Shown here: positions 9,697 to 18,586 of the stretch, piece after piece
Position numbering within the stretch: the stretch's first letter is position 1
How the letters are laid out: each line of letters starts with the position of its first letter
NCBI RefSeq assembly: GCF_024649945.1
Contig: NZ_JANKMS010000001.1
Location: 496,001-560,000, forward strand
Direction: 5' to 3'
Length of the DNA stretch: 64,000 nucleotides
Source: Flavobacterium panacis
Lineage (GTDB): Bacteria; Bacteroidota; Bacteroidia; Flavobacteriales; Flavobacteriaceae
The notes under the pieces: generated by a model
Database searches by the model: none
What the model was told of the DNA's origin: nothing
The model's input: the letters and a program-made list of their open reading frames with translations, nothing else
Translations under genes and position numbers: made by a program

Positions 9697-10698
9697 TTAT
9701 AATAATGGAGAATTAACCGCTTCTAGTTCCTGATAAACTTGTTTTACTTCCTGAGAATTTTCTTTTTTTACTACAAGAAAAGCATCAGGAGTATGAACCA
9801 GGACACAATTTTCCACTCCAATAAAAGAAGTATGTACAGCAGATCCTATGAGAATATTTCCATTTGCATCAGCTTTGTGTCCTTTTTTTACCAAATAATC
9901 ATAAACTGATTCGAAAGAACCAAGGTCAGACCATTCAAAATGAGCGGGAACAACTTTAATGTCTGCACTTCTTTCCATAACAGCATAATCAATGCTTATA
10001 GAAGGAATGTTTAGAGACAATTCAGCATCTAGAAAGCCATCTTTGCTTTCTTCCCAGGCTATCTTTGATGTTCTGTACACTTCGGGTTCCTGACTTTCAA
10101 GCTCTGCCAGAAACTTAGCTGCTTTGAAACAAAAAAGTCCGCTATTCCAGAAATAGTTTCCATTTTCCAGATAATTTGTTGCTGTTTCTAAATTTGGTTT
10201 TTCATGAAATGCAATTACATTTTCACCTTCAAATTCAATATAGCCATAACCCGTTTCCGGTTTAGTCGGCTTTATACCAAAAGTGACCAAATAATCCTGA
10301 CTAGCAAGTTGAACTGCTTTTTGCAAAGCATCATTATACAAATCATCTCCATCAATTATATGATCGGATGGAGTAATCAGTAAAACATCATTTGGATCTG
10401 ATGAAAAGGCAGCAAATGCAATTGCAGCAGCCGTATTACGCGGAAGAGCTTCAACGATATGAGTAAAAGGCTTATCGAATTTAGACATAATCACATTACT
10501 CATTTTGTAATTTTCGATATTTCCGACTACTATCGTTTGATCAGATATAGTCAAATTACGAGCAACTGTCTTTTCAAAAAGCGACTGTCCTTCAAAAATA
10601 TCAAGATATTGCTTCGGTAAAGTTTTTCTGGAAAGAGGCCATAATCTGCTTCCGATACCTCCAGTTAAAACAACGTGTGTAACTTTTCTAATTTCCAT
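9697..10698 (-). CDS. manC: Mannose-1-phosphate guanylyltransferase
   Basis: The N-terminus carries the sugar-nucleotidyltransferase signature GGIGSRLWPLSRKTLPKQY (residues 14-32), followed by VEALPRNTAAAIAFAA and ITPSDHII, as in ManC/CpsB. GTP and mannose-1-phosphate give GDP-mannose. At 333 residues it has only the transferase domain and lacks the C-terminal isomerase (cupin) domain of about 470-residue bifunctional ManC proteins, so phosphomannose isomerase and phosphomannomutase must come from elsewhere. The start overlaps the 3' end of the TagD-like gene by 11 bp, showing tight coupling. Confidence 0.92.
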   Translation of the reverse strand: MEIRKVTHVVLTGGIGSRLWPLSRKTLPKQYLDIFEGQSLFEKTVARNLTISDQTIVVGNIENYKMSNVIMSKFDKPFTHIVEALPRNTAAAIAFAAFSSDPNDVLLITPSDHIIDGDDLYNDALQKAVQLASQDYLVTFGIKPTKPETGYGYIEFEGENVIAFHEKPNLETATNYLENGNYFWNSGLFCFKAAKFLAELESQEPEVYRTSKIAWEESKDGFLDAELSLNIPSISIDYAVMERSADIKVVPAHFEWSDLGSFESVYDYLVKKGHKADANGNILIGSAVHTSFIGVENCVLVHTPDAFLVVKKENSQEVKQVYQELEAVNSPLL

Positions 10699-11122
10699 TC
10701 GATTGTACTAAAACTTCTCTTTGATAAACTTCATGACGCAGATTAGTACTAGAAAAACGATGATCTCTGGTATTAAAATACAATTCGATTCCTTTTTCTT
10801 CACAATATTTTCTACCAGTAAAATCTCTATCTTTATATTCGTCTCCCAGGATTCGGATATCTAAAGCAAAAGCTTTTAAAATATCTTCCAAATCTTGTTC
10901 TGTAGCATAAGGAACGATTTCATCAACAAATTTACAGGCCTTTAACTGTATGTATCTTTCAACAACAGTTTGTGTAGGTTTATTTTTTGTGGGGCGGTCT
11001 AAAGTCGGGTCTGTCTGTAGACCAACAATTAAATAATCACAATGCTGTTTTGCTTCTTCAAGCATCTTAACGTGCCCTGCATGCAGCAGGTCAAAAGCAC
11101 TAAATGTTATTCCTGTTTTCAT
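10688..11122 (-). CDS. Cytidylyltransferase-like protein (TagD/RfaE-like nucleotidyltransferase)
   Basis: The nucleotidyltransferase signature FDLLHAGHVKML (HxGH motif) lies at residues 10-21, RYIQLKACKFVDEIVPY follows, and the closing ISSTN-type motif appears as FSSTNLR. These are hallmarks of glycerol-3-phosphate cytidylyltransferase and related small enzymes. The frame is open upstream to 11191, but family members begin at the motif MKTGITFSAFDLLHAGH, so the ATG at 11122 (144 residues) is preferred. As first gene of the GDP-fucose operon it may activate glycerol phosphate or another small alcohol phosphate for the polysaccharide. FAD synthetase-like or ADP-heptose-type roles cannot be excluded. 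Confidence 0.75.
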   Translation of the reverse strand: MKTGITFSAFDLLHAGHVKMLEEAKQHCDYLIVGLQTDPTLDRPTKNKPTQTVVERYIQLKACKFVDEIVPYATEQDLEDILKAFALDIRILGDEYKDRDFTGRKYCEEKGIELYFNTRDHRFSSTNLRHEVYQREVLVQSNGN

Positions 11123-11681
11123 AGTCGATTGGTTTAAAATATCTAAAAAGTTGTTTTTGGAAACATTTGCTAAAAGGCTTGGAGAGACCATAATTTTAAA
11201 AAATGAATAAGGGTTCCCCGTGAATAGTTACATAATAACTATTCAAAAAAAATGGTTTATGTGTTAGAAATCGTAGCAATTAACAATTTCAACAGGCATT
11301 AAAAAAATAATGAAAAAACACCTTTTTTTTGTGCCGTTAGAGAATCAAAAATCAAAACTCTATACCAGCAAAATTACTCCAAACCTAGGAGCAAAATCGA
11401 AACTGTAAAAGACAATAAAACCAGATTTTGGAACATATAACTCTTAAAAGGATATAGAAAAAACAGCATAAAAATTACTTTTATTCCCTTTAAAATACCG
11501 AATCATAATTCCTGTCGGTATTTGGCAATCCAAACAATAGATTCTTCGAAAAAACAAGTCAGTAAGAGTCTTTTCTCAAAAGAAACAAAGGAAAATACAC
11601 TGTTACCGATTTAAAGCTATCACAGATTAATACACACTAATATCCTTTAATTAGAATGCAAAACACTAAAAACAATAATAA
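11123..11681. promoter_or_regulatory. Divergent promoter region between the polysaccharide operon and ugd
   Basis: This 559-bp gene-free stretch must hold the promoters for the leftward GDP-fucose operon and the rightward UDP-glucose dehydrogenase gene. It is AT-rich with several A and T runs. No full TTTG/TAnnTTTG promoter match is convincing on either strand. The clearest structured element is a perfect 10-bp inverted repeat at 11221-11245 (listed separately). No additional gene is supported. Confidence 0.5.
11221..11245. repeat. Perfect 10-bp inverted repeat in polysaccharide operon leader
   Basis: TGAATAGTTA (11221-11230) is followed by a 5-base loop and TAACTATTCA (11236-11245), an exact reverse complement. 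It lies about 100 bp upstream of the TagD-like start, next to a run of A (T on the leftward transcript's template side). It could be an operator for a dimeric regulator or a leader hairpin in the untranslated region. The sequence alone does not decide. Confidence 0.6.
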
Positions 11682-13073
11682 ATGAAAATCAATAAAATAT
11701 GCTGCATCGGCGCCGGATATGTTGGCGGCCCCACTATGGCAGTTATTGCACAAAAATGTCCGAACGTTACAGTTACTGTAGTAGATTTAAATCAGGAACG
11801 AATTAATGCCTGGAACGATGAAAATACAGACAACATTCCTATTTTCGAACCTGGTCTGAGTGAAGTTGTCGCAGAAACAAGAGGGAAAAATTTGTTTTTT
11901 TCAAGTGATGTAGAAAAAGCGATTGAAGAAGCACAAGTCATTTTTATCTCTGTAAACACACCTACCAAAACCTATGGAAAAGGAAAAGGAATGGCTGCAG
12001 ATTTAAAATACATTGAATTGTGCGCGAGACAAATCGCTAAAGTGGCAAAAGACAACAAAATTGTGGTCGAAAAATCAACACTTCCTGTGCGAACTGCCGA
12101 AGCCATTAAAAGCATTCTTGACAATACTGGTAATGGAGTACAATTTCAGATTTTGTCTAATCCGGAATTTCTGGCTGAAGGTACAGCTGTTTCAGACTTA
12201 CTAAATCCAGACAGAATCTTGATTGGTGGTGACCAAACTCCTGAAGGCTTAGAAGCAATCAATACACTTGTTGACATTTACGCGAATTGGGTACCGAGAG
12301 ACAAAATCTTAACTACCAATGTATGGTCATCTGAATTGTCTAAACTGACGGCCAATGCTTTTCTGGCGCAACGCATCTCTTCTATTAATGCTTTATCAGA
12401 ACTTTGCGAAAAAACAGGTGCAGATATTAATGAAGTTGCAAAAGCTATTGGAATGGACAGTAGAATTGGTCCTAAATTTCTAAAAGCATCTGTAGGTTTT
12501 GGAGGTTCTTGTTTTAAAAAGGATATTCTAAACCTGGTTTATATAGCCAAAAGTTACGGTCTGCAACAAACAGCTGATTATTGGGAACAGGTTATTATTA
12601 TGAATGATCATCAGAAAAAACGATTTGCCGACGGAATAGTAAAAACGCTCTATAACACCGTTGCTGGCAAAAAAATCACTTTCTTAGGTTGGGCTTTCAA
12701 AAAAGACACTAATGACACCCGAGAATCTGCTGCTATTTATGCTGCCGATGACTTAATTAGCGAACAGGCTACCGTTTGTGTCTATGATCCAAAAGTAAAA
12801 AACAAGAAGATTTTAGCAGATCTGGATGAATTACAAACCAGAACATCTGATAAAAATGCCCAAAGCATCAACTCATTTGAAAACCCATACGAAGCGTGCA
12901 AAGACGCACATGCTATAGCTATTCTTACTGAATGGGATGAATTTACCGAATATGACTGGCAGAGAATTTACAACTCTATGCAAAAACCTGCTTTTGTCTT
13001 TGACGGAAGAAATATACTGGATAAAACAAAACTGCAAAAAATTGGTTTTGTTTATCAAGGAATTGGTTCTTAA
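11682..13073 (+). CDS. ugd: UDP-glucose 6-dehydrogenase
   Basis: The 463-residue protein has the NAD motif [11 protein letters not shown] at residues 7-17 and the active-site Cys277 in [12 protein letters not shown], with the conserved Lys and Asn of the [14 protein letters not shown] helix. It oxidises UDP-glucose to UDP-glucuronate in two NAD-dependent steps. The length and the phrases FEPGLSEVV and STLPVRTAE match the animal/Bacteroidota-type enzyme more than the shorter Ugd of enterobacteria. It reads away from the GDP-fucose genes and ends at a strong terminator. It likely supplies UDP-GlcA for surface polysaccharide. Confidence 0.95.
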   Translation: MKINKICCIGAGYVGGPTMAVIAQKCPNVTVTVVDLNQERINAWNDENTDNIPIFEPGLSEVVAETRGKNLFFSSDVEKAIEEAQVIFISVNTPTKTYGKGKGMAADLKYIELCARQIAKVAKDNKIVVEKSTLPVRTAEAIKSILDNTGNGVQFQILSNPEFLAEGTAVSDLLNPDRILIGGDQTPEGLEAINTLVDIYANWVPRDKILTTNVWSSELSKLTANAFLAQRISSINALSELCEKTGADINEVAKAIGMDSRIGPKFLKASVGFGGSCFKKDILNLVYIAKSYGLQQTADYWEQVIIMNDHQKKRFADGIVKTLYNTVAGKKITFLGWAFKKDTNDTRESAAIYAADDLISEQATVCVYDPKVKNKKILADLDELQTRTSDKNAQSINSFENPYEACKDAHAIAILTEWDEFTEYDWQRIYNSMQKPAFVFDGRNILDKTKLQKIGFVYQGIGS

Positions 13074-13080
13074 TAAAAAA

Positions 13081-13110
13081 ACGCCTCAATAAAATGGGGC
13101 GTTTTTTTTT
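13081..13110. terminator. Bidirectional rho-independent terminator
   Basis: ACGCCTC (13081-13087) pairs with GGGGCGT (13096-13102), including one G-T pair, around an 8-base loop. A run of T follows on the plus strand (13102-13110) and a run of A precedes it, giving a T run on the minus strand. It sits between the ends of the convergent ugd and XRE-regulator genes and can terminate both. Confidence 0.88.
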
Positions 13111-13111
13111 A

Positions 13112-13459
13112 CTACATGTTATTTCTTATTTTTTTCTCATGAAAATCCATTCTAGCAAATCTGCTGTTATCTATTTTCAATGTCTTAACACCAGAATTAA
13201 TGCTTCCGGATTCCTCTAACTCTTTATTTTCCGCATCATTATTAAAAAAATACGATACATCAAAAAATAACAAATCAGAAATTGAGATTCCAAAAATATC
13301 TGCCAACCTTGCTATTTTAGTAATCGAAATATCAATTTCTCCTCTTTCAATTTTACCATATCCACTATAAGTCATTTCCAATTCACCAGCGACAAAATCT
13401 CTGGTAAGATTTTTCATTTCTCTGATAGTTCTGATATTCTTAGAAACAATTTTGTTCAT
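13112..13459 (-). CDS. XRE-family helix-turn-helix regulator
   Basis: The N-terminal 65 residues form a lambda-repressor-like HTH: IRTIREMKNLTRDFVAGELE, then MTYSGYGKIERGEIDISI and LARIF-type closing helices (ARLADIFGISISDLL). The remaining 50 residues are polar with no visible domain. It is a probable DNA-binding regulator of 115 residues. It converges on ugd at a shared terminator, so it is an independent unit; its target is unknown. The 265 bp upstream of it carry no gene. Confidence 0.85.
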   Translation of the reverse strand: MNKIVSKNIRTIREMKNLTRDFVAGELEMTYSGYGKIERGEIDISITKIARLADIFGISISDLLFFDVSYFFNNDAENKELEESGSINSGVKTLKIDNSRFARMDFHEKKIRNNM

Positions 13460-13724
13460 AATTTAATTCAATATGTTTGATAATAGGATAATTTTAAAAA
13501 GCTTATTTACAGGAACAAATAAATAAAATCACCATGCTAAAAACTAAAATTGTACGTACTGTTTAAAAAAAAATAGCATTGAATTAAAATACTATTGTTA
13601 AAGATCTATAATGCAGTACAAAAAATTAGAAAACAGCTTTTTACTTAAGGCTAAATTTCTGGAGAAACGGATCTTAAAAAGAAGAAAAACAATTGTATTT
13701 CCCTATTATTGAACCTGATTATTT

Positions 13725-14225
13725 TTAAGATCGATCAAACCAATTGCAATCTTTTATTCTTCCTGACAGCATTTCAGATGAATAGTTATCTAACGTAGGT
13801 GGTCTTTTTTTTTTAGTCGACAAAGATCTGTTCTCCTTGCTTTTATTTTTTTCAATCCCTTCTAATCTTGTAGTAAGAACCAATGTCAATTCATTAATTT
13901 TAAAGGGCTTAACCAAAAAACCATCTGCACCATCCATGAGACATTTTTTTATTAAATCTATTTCGTTTTTTGCTGACAAAAAAATGAAAGGAATGTGATT
14001 TAAAAATGCATTATTTTTAACGATGTCAAACAATTCAGTACCGTTCATAACAGGCATAACCATATCACATAGAATCAAATCAGGCATCCAGTTTTCCAAA
14101 ACAGCCAAAGCTTCTTGTCCGTCTGCTGCGGTTCTTACGTCATAATTTTTAAAGACCAAAAGTTCCTTAATAGTCTCGCGTACATTTGGTTCATCATCTA
14201 TAAGTAGAATTTCAATTTTGCTCAT
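13725..14225 (-). CDS. Response regulator, receiver domain with short basic tail
   Basis: Residues 1-120 are an intact receiver: acidic pocket IDDE (residues 9-12), phosphorylation site Asp54 in LILCDMVMP, Ser84 and Lys106 in FLVKPF. Instead of an output domain there is a 40-residue lysine-rich tail, so it probably works by protein contact or as a phosphorelay intermediate. The start overlaps the 3' end of the GAF-PAS kinase gene by 14 bp, so the two are translated together and are the likely cognate pair. A run of ten T (ten A in the coding strand) at 13805-13814 encodes the lysines of the tail. Confidence 0.9.
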   Translation of the reverse strand: MSKIEILLIDDEPNVRETIKELLVFKNYDVRTAADGQEALAVLENWMPDLILCDMVMPVMNGTELFDIVKNNAFLNHIPFIFLSAKNEIDLIKKCLMDGADGFLVKPFKINELTLVLTTRLEGIEKNKSKENRSLSTKKKRPPTLDNYSSEMLSGRIKDCNWFDRS

Positions 14226-16230
14226 AAGGAAATGTCAATTTAACAGTTGTTCCAAAATTTTCTTTGGTTTTTAACTCTACAGTTCCGTTTAAAAATTCCG
14301 TAAATTGTTTTACTATAACAAGTCCCAAGCCAGAGCCAATAATAGAATTAGTATTGGAAGCACGGAAAAATGAAGTAAATAAATTGGGAATATCTTTTTT
14401 GGGTATACCTAACCCGTAGTCAACAACCTGTATCTCGATATTATGATCTAAATAGCTAATAATCAATTCAGGGTCTGGTCTGCCTGCAGAGTATTTAAAG
14501 GCATTACTGATAACATTTGTTAGTATATGGACAATAAGCGATTCGTCTGTAAAAAAAGTTCTTTTCGCACCTTTTTTTATCACTTTAATCTCAGTCCCCT
14601 TGTCATCATTAAAATAGGTTTTGGTTAGCGTTTGAATAAATTCATTAAAATCTATAGGCTGAATTACCTTTTCAATCTTTTTGGCTTCTTGCTTTCCGAA
14701 CACCAGAATATTATTCATTAATTCAGTCATTCTTTCGACCTCATTTTTTATTCTGGAGACAATAATTTTACAGTCATCAGATAGTTTTTTTTCAGAATGA
14801 TCTGTTTTGAGTTCTAAAAGTTCTGCGTTGGAATAAATTACAGTTAAAGGTGTTCTAAACTGATGCGAGGCAATCGAAACAAATCGCGATTTTAATTCAT
14901 TGAACTTTCTTTCTTTCAAAAATGCGGCTTTCATCTCTTTGTCAGCCTTAATCCGTTTGGTGATGTCTCTGCTGGAAGTCTGAAATCCAACAATATTTTT
15001 TTCTGAATCCAGCATTACTTTTGTCGATGCTTCCAGCCAGACATAAGTACCGTCTTTTTTCTGGAATCGGAATGTTATGGTTTCGCTTTGATGTGTATTA
15101 ACCAATGACTGATGATACTGTTTAATACTATTTAAGTCCCTTTTATGAATAAAGTCCCAAGGACATTTCCCGATTAATTCTTCGGGATTGTAGCCAATAA
15201 TATCTTGTGCTAAACTTGAAAGATAGACCAAACTACCTTCTTTGGAGTATTGACAGATTAAATCTGTGGTATTTTCGGCAATGAACCTAAATTTGGCTTC
15301 GGAGAGAACCAATTGCTTTTCTTTTTCAACTAGTTCACTAATGTCCATATAAGTTCCAATAACTTTTTTTGGAATTCCATAACTGTTGTATTTCAGCAGA
15401 CCAGAATATTTTGCAGGAATTGAATGCCCGTCTTTGTGAATGATTTTTATATTTCCTTCAAAACGATCAATTCTTCCAGCTACAAAAGCTGTAAATTCAT
15501 CTAAAATAGCTTCCCAGTCTCTGACGGAAAAAATCGTTCTCCAGAAATCAGGATTTTCTTTAATTTCTTCACTAGTATATCCTAAAATCCCAAACCAGTT
15601 CAAACTAAAATTTGTTTTTCCTGTCTCTATATCAAATTCCCACATGGCCTGATTAGAACTTGACATAAAATAATTGAATTTCTCAATGGTCCTTTCCAGT
15701 TTAGATATAGTGGCAGTCTGGCTGACTCGAAGCCCTAGGCTCTTGGTAATGGTGTGCATGACATAAATTTCCTTCTCACTCCAAATCCGTTCATTTTTGC
15801 AATCTTCAAGTCCTAACCATCCCCAGAATAGATTGTCAGAAAAAATGGGCACAAAAAAAAATGATTTGACATCCCGCACCTCCAAAACCTTTTTTAATAA
15901 CTTATTATCAATATCTTTACCTGTCCCAAACCTTGATCTTTCTCTTGATAAAAAACTATCAAGATCTGAAAAAATAGTATTAAGGCTTCTGCATGCCCCA
16001 AAATGGCTTATAAAAGGTTCTATACCGTTATTACACCATTCATAAGCATAGGCATAAGCATAATCAAAACCTACAAGATTGCTATTATTTATATTTTTTA
16101 GAATATAACATCTATCAAGGTCATGCTCTAAACCAATATCTCTAATACAAAAATTTAAAGCGTCATCTATTGAGGAACACTCTAATAGATGATTATTGAT
16201 TTTAGAAACATACGAGAGTAGCTTTTCCAT
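14212..16230 (-). CDS. GAF-PAS-PAS hybrid-type sensor histidine kinase
   Basis: The 672-residue soluble kinase has a GAF-like domain (about residues 15-170), a first PAS with PAC (about 185-305, ending in GTYMDISELVEKEK), a second PAS with PAC (about 310-430, ending in FQTSSRDITKRI), a HisKA domain with His456 in SHQFRTPL, and an HATPase domain with NVISNAFKYS, VDYGLGIPK and GSGLGLVIVKQF. There are no membrane helices, so it senses cytoplasmic signals. It overlaps the receiver gene downstream and is divergent from a receiver-AraC gene 115 bp away. DYAYAYAYEW near residue 60 comes from a hexanucleotide repeat. The ligand is unknown; this GAF shows no obvious chromophore Cys context. Confidence 0.9.
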   Translation of the reverse strand: MEKLLSYVSKINNHLLECSSIDDALNFCIRDIGLEHDLDRCYILKNINNSNLVGFDYAYAYAYEWCNNGIEPFISHFGACRSLNTIFSDLDSFLSRERSRFGTGKDIDNKLLKKVLEVRDVKSFFFVPIFSDNLFWGWLGLEDCKNERIWSEKEIYVMHTITKSLGLRVSQTATISKLERTIEKFNYFMSSSNQAMWEFDIETGKTNFSLNWFGILGYTSEEIKENPDFWRTIFSVRDWEAILDEFTAFVAGRIDRFEGNIKIIHKDGHSIPAKYSGLLKYNSYGIPKKVIGTYMDISELVEKEKQLVLSEAKFRFIAENTTDLICQYSKEGSLVYLSSLAQDIIGYNPEELIGKCPWDFIHKRDLNSIKQYHQSLVNTHQSETITFRFQKKDGTYVWLEASTKVMLDSEKNIVGFQTSSRDITKRIKADKEMKAAFLKERKFNELKSRFVSIASHQFRTPLTVIYSNAELLELKTDHSEKKLSDDCKIIVSRIKNEVERMTELMNNILVFGKQEAKKIEKVIQPIDFNEFIQTLTKTYFNDDKGTEIKVIKKGAKRTFFTDESLIVHILTNVISNAFKYSAGRPDPELIISYLDHNIEIQVVDYGLGIPKKDIPNLFTSFFRASNTNSIIGSGLGLVIVKQFTEFLNGTVELKTKENFGTTVKLTFPYEQN

Positions 16231-16345
16231 TTCTTCTTATCATTTTTTCAAATAAGAAGCTAAAAGTATTACATTTTATGTTTTTTATTCAAAATAATAC
16301 TCATAATCTAAAAAATAACCGTAATGATTTAAAATAAATTCACCA

Positions 16346-17113
16346 ATGCTAAAACAAAAAACAAAAATCACCATAATTGAAGACGATATTGTACTCGGAA
16401 ACACAATATCGGAGATATTAAAACTAAATAATTTTGAGGTATTATATTTTAAGGACAGCACAGAATCGCTGGGTTATCTAAACAAAAACACTCCCGATAT
16501 AATCATTTGCGATATGGTAATGCCAAATATGAACGGAGAAGAGTTGTTCTTTAGAATCCGAAGAAACCATAAATTCCATACTATCCCCTTTATCATGATT
16601 ACGGCCAACATAGATGATGATGTAAAATTTAAGCAACTCGAGAACGGTGTCAATGATTTTATTATAAAACCATTTAAAGTACAGGAACTTATTTTTAAAA
16701 TAAACAACTTAATTTCTCTCAAAACCAACATTGAAAAAAAGTTCAGCCCCGACCCTTTTTCAAAAATTACAATAAAACTATCCGAAAAAGATTTTATTAC
16801 CTCATTAAATGAAATTTTAATCAAAAAAATAAAATCTAACATTGACATGAATGAACTTGCAGGAGATCTTTCAATTAGCAAATCCACTCTCGATAAAAGA
16901 GTTCGGAAACTAACCAACAAAAACGCCAGTCAGTACATAAGAGAATTTAGATTAGATTACGCTGTGAAATTGATTCGTTCTGGAGAAAGAAATCTCAAAT
17001 ATATCGTTGATGAGACTGGTTTCAGTTCATTCTCTTACTTTTCAACCAGTTTCAAATTGTATCTTGATATTACTCCACGTGATTTCATCAAATCTATTGA
17101 AAATGAAGAATAA
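16346..17113 (+). CDS. Response regulator, receiver plus AraC-type DNA-binding domain
   Basis: Receiver residues 5-125 keep the acidic pair EDD, the phosphorylated Asp56 in IIICDMVMP and Lys108 in FIIKPF. The C-terminal 100 residues are an AraC HTH: NELAGDLSISKSTLDKRVRK and the second helix pair VDETGFSSFSYFSTSFK ending in TPRDFI. It is a transcription factor activated by phosphorylation. It reads divergently from the GAF-PAS kinase, 115 bp away, and is a plausible second partner of it. A 656-bp gap follows. Confidence 0.9.
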   Translation: MLKQKTKITIIEDDIVLGNTISEILKLNNFEVLYFKDSTESLGYLNKNTPDIIICDMVMPNMNGEELFFRIRRNHKFHTIPFIMITANIDDDVKFKQLENGVNDFIIKPFKVQELIFKINNLISLKTNIEKKFSPDPFSKITIKLSEKDFITSLNEILIKKIKSNIDMNELAGDLSISKSTLDKRVRKLTNKNASQYIREFRLDYAVKLIRSGERNLKYIVDETGFSSFSYFSTSFKLYLDITPRDFIKSIENEE

Positions 17114-17769
17114 CTTATCTTTTTGTCTCTGTATTTTGCATAGTTCTAATTAGATCTTAAAAATAATCCCCTAGACAAAACTTCTAGCATGTTATTTGAG
17201 TCAGAATTAAAAACATAATTTGAAATAATTTCTTGAATGCTTAAATTTTGACTCAATTTAACTGCGTGTTTGTGATTAAATTGCTGCTGATTTGCCGTTA
17301 TGCCCCATCCCCCACTGATTTCTCTAAAAACAAACATACTTTTAATCAAAACACTATTAGCAGATTTACCTTAAAAAAATTCTGCATTCTACACCTTAAA
17401 CAAATCCTAAAATTCTTTTTTGTGCGCTAAATAATGAAACATTTTTTGTGATATAATTATTACAATAAAAAATAATATTTTGCCTTTTTTCTTTTGTGTT
17501 TTAAATTATTAATCTAAGTTTACGTAGCAGTATAGACTTAATCTGACACTTATTTGAAAGATTTGTCTGCTGTTTAAATTATGGTAAATCAGTATCGCTT
17601 TTACGTTTCGATACTAAATACCTAAATAAAGAGAAGTATGTGTTTAGAATTTATCATAGAGAGAGCTTGAATATCAATTTTATATTGATAGACATCCAAA
17701 AAAAAACATTTCTCGTATTTATTAAAAAATGCATAACACTGAAATTACCAGCGCTAAAACAAAAGTTAT
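17114..17769. other. Gene-poor gap with a short inverted repeat
   Basis: This 656-bp AT-rich stretch between two receiver genes holds no convincing gene. Short open frames on both strands overlap each other and have no recognisable features. TATCAAT (17672-17678) and ATTGATA (17684-17690) form a 7-bp inverted repeat about 80 bp before the lone receiver gene; it is a possible operator or leader hairpin for that gene. I see nothing else. Confidence 0.45.
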
Positions 17770-18144
17770 ATGGCTAAAATATTACTTATTGATGACGAGG
17801 AAACATTAAGAATGACCATTTGTGAACTCCTTTCTTTTATTGGCCACAAAGTTTGTGAAGCTAAAAATGGAAAAGAAGGACTGGAAAAAGTTTGCGAATT
17901 TCAACCTGATGTTATTCTTTGTGATATTATGATGCCTAAACTTGATGGTTATGGTTTCATGCTACAACATAGCACATCGAAATACAGCTATATTCCAGTT
18001 ATATTCCTTTCTGCCAAAATAGAGGCTGAAGACCTAAAAAAAGGTGCTGATTTAGGAGTAAATCAATTTTTAAAAAAACCTTTTGCTTTTAATGAATTAA
18101 AACTACTCATAGAAAATCTACTTAATAGAAAAGATTCTCTATAA
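17770..18144 (+). CDS. Response regulator, receiver domain only
   Basis: The 124 residues are one receiver domain: acidic pocket LIDDEE (residues 6-11), phosphorylation site Asp52 in VILCDIMMP, Ser81 and Lys103 in FLKKPF. There is no output domain, so it acts by contact, CheY- or Spo0F-like. It stands alone between two long gaps; the nearest kinase is the GAF-PAS kinase 1.5 kb away on the other strand. Its partner cannot be assigned from the sequence. Confidence 0.9.
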   Translation: MAKILLIDDEETLRMTICELLSFIGHKVCEAKNGKEGLEKVCEFQPDVILCDIMMPKLDGYGFMLQHSTSKYSYIPVIFLSAKIEAEDLKKGADLGVNQFLKKPFAFNELKLLIENLLNRKDSL

Positions 18145-18172
18145 AAAGCTAATTTTATTTAAAAATTAAAAG

Positions 18173-18206
18173 AACTTTTAAATTCTGAATTATAAAAAGT
18201 TTTTTT
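18173..18206 (+). terminator. Probable rho-independent terminator after the lone receiver gene
   Basis: AACTTTTAAATT (from 18173) and AATTATAAAAAGTT (from 18188) pair imperfectly around CTG, and the right arm runs into seven to eight T. The stem is AT-rich and therefore weak, but its position about 30 bp after the stop codon supports a terminator. Confidence 0.5.
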
Positions 18207-18586
18207 CACTTTCCATTTCCTTTTTTATTATCCGCCCTTATAAAATAAAGCTTAAAGGTCCTTATACAAAAATCAAACAACAAAACCTTTAAAAGGATAA
18301 AACTTGATAATTAAGAATATCTTACTTCTTTAAAGGCCTGTAAAAAACACAAAACATCATCAAATTTGTACTTGTTTTAAAACAATTCTATTCAAGATAT
18401 TGATAAGAACTTTTTGGGGGAAGTTCTTCTTTCATTTTAAACCTAACCAACTTAAAATTGAATCTTTATCAATAATCTAAGAGCTTGTTTTTTCTTAAGA
18501 AAAACAACTCAATAGATATACAAGTTCAATTACCAGTCTAAATGCTGGTAATTGAATTATATAAAAGTTTGTAATTAGAGTACCAA
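18207..18586. other. Non-coding stretch with three stem-loops
   Basis: This 380-bp stretch has no gene but three inverted repeats in its last 200 bp. They are an 8-bp perfect stem (18405-18428), a bulged palindrome of about 15 bp per side (18481-18510) and a 12-bp perfect stem (18525-18556). They may form a structured leader for the small membrane-protein gene at 18587, a small RNA, or remnants of a short repeat element. No transposase fragment is visible. Confidence 0.45.
18525..18556. repeat. Perfect 12-bp inverted repeat
   Basis: TTCAATTACCAG (18525-18536) and CTGGTAATTGAA (18545-18556) are exact reverse complements around an 8-base loop. The element ends 30 bp before the start codon of the small membrane-protein gene. 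The right arm is not followed by a T run, so a terminator is less likely than an operator or leader structure. Confidence 0.75.

Noticed and set aside
13460..13724. Search for a small RNA or gene in the gap before the XRE regulator
   Set aside because: AT-rich DNA without stable stem, promoter or open frame that I could support.
16041..16065. Hexanucleotide repeats giving AYAYAY in the GAF domain of the kinase
   Set aside because: Units of six bases stay in frame and only change the number of Ala-Tyr pairs; too short to call a contingency locus.
17146..17349. A 67-codon open frame on the minus strand in the gap after the receiver-AraC gene
   Set aside because: Composition is fairly protein-like, but it overlaps another frame on the plus strand, has no recognisable motif and ends among stop-rich AT DNA. 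Without conservation data I cannot support it.
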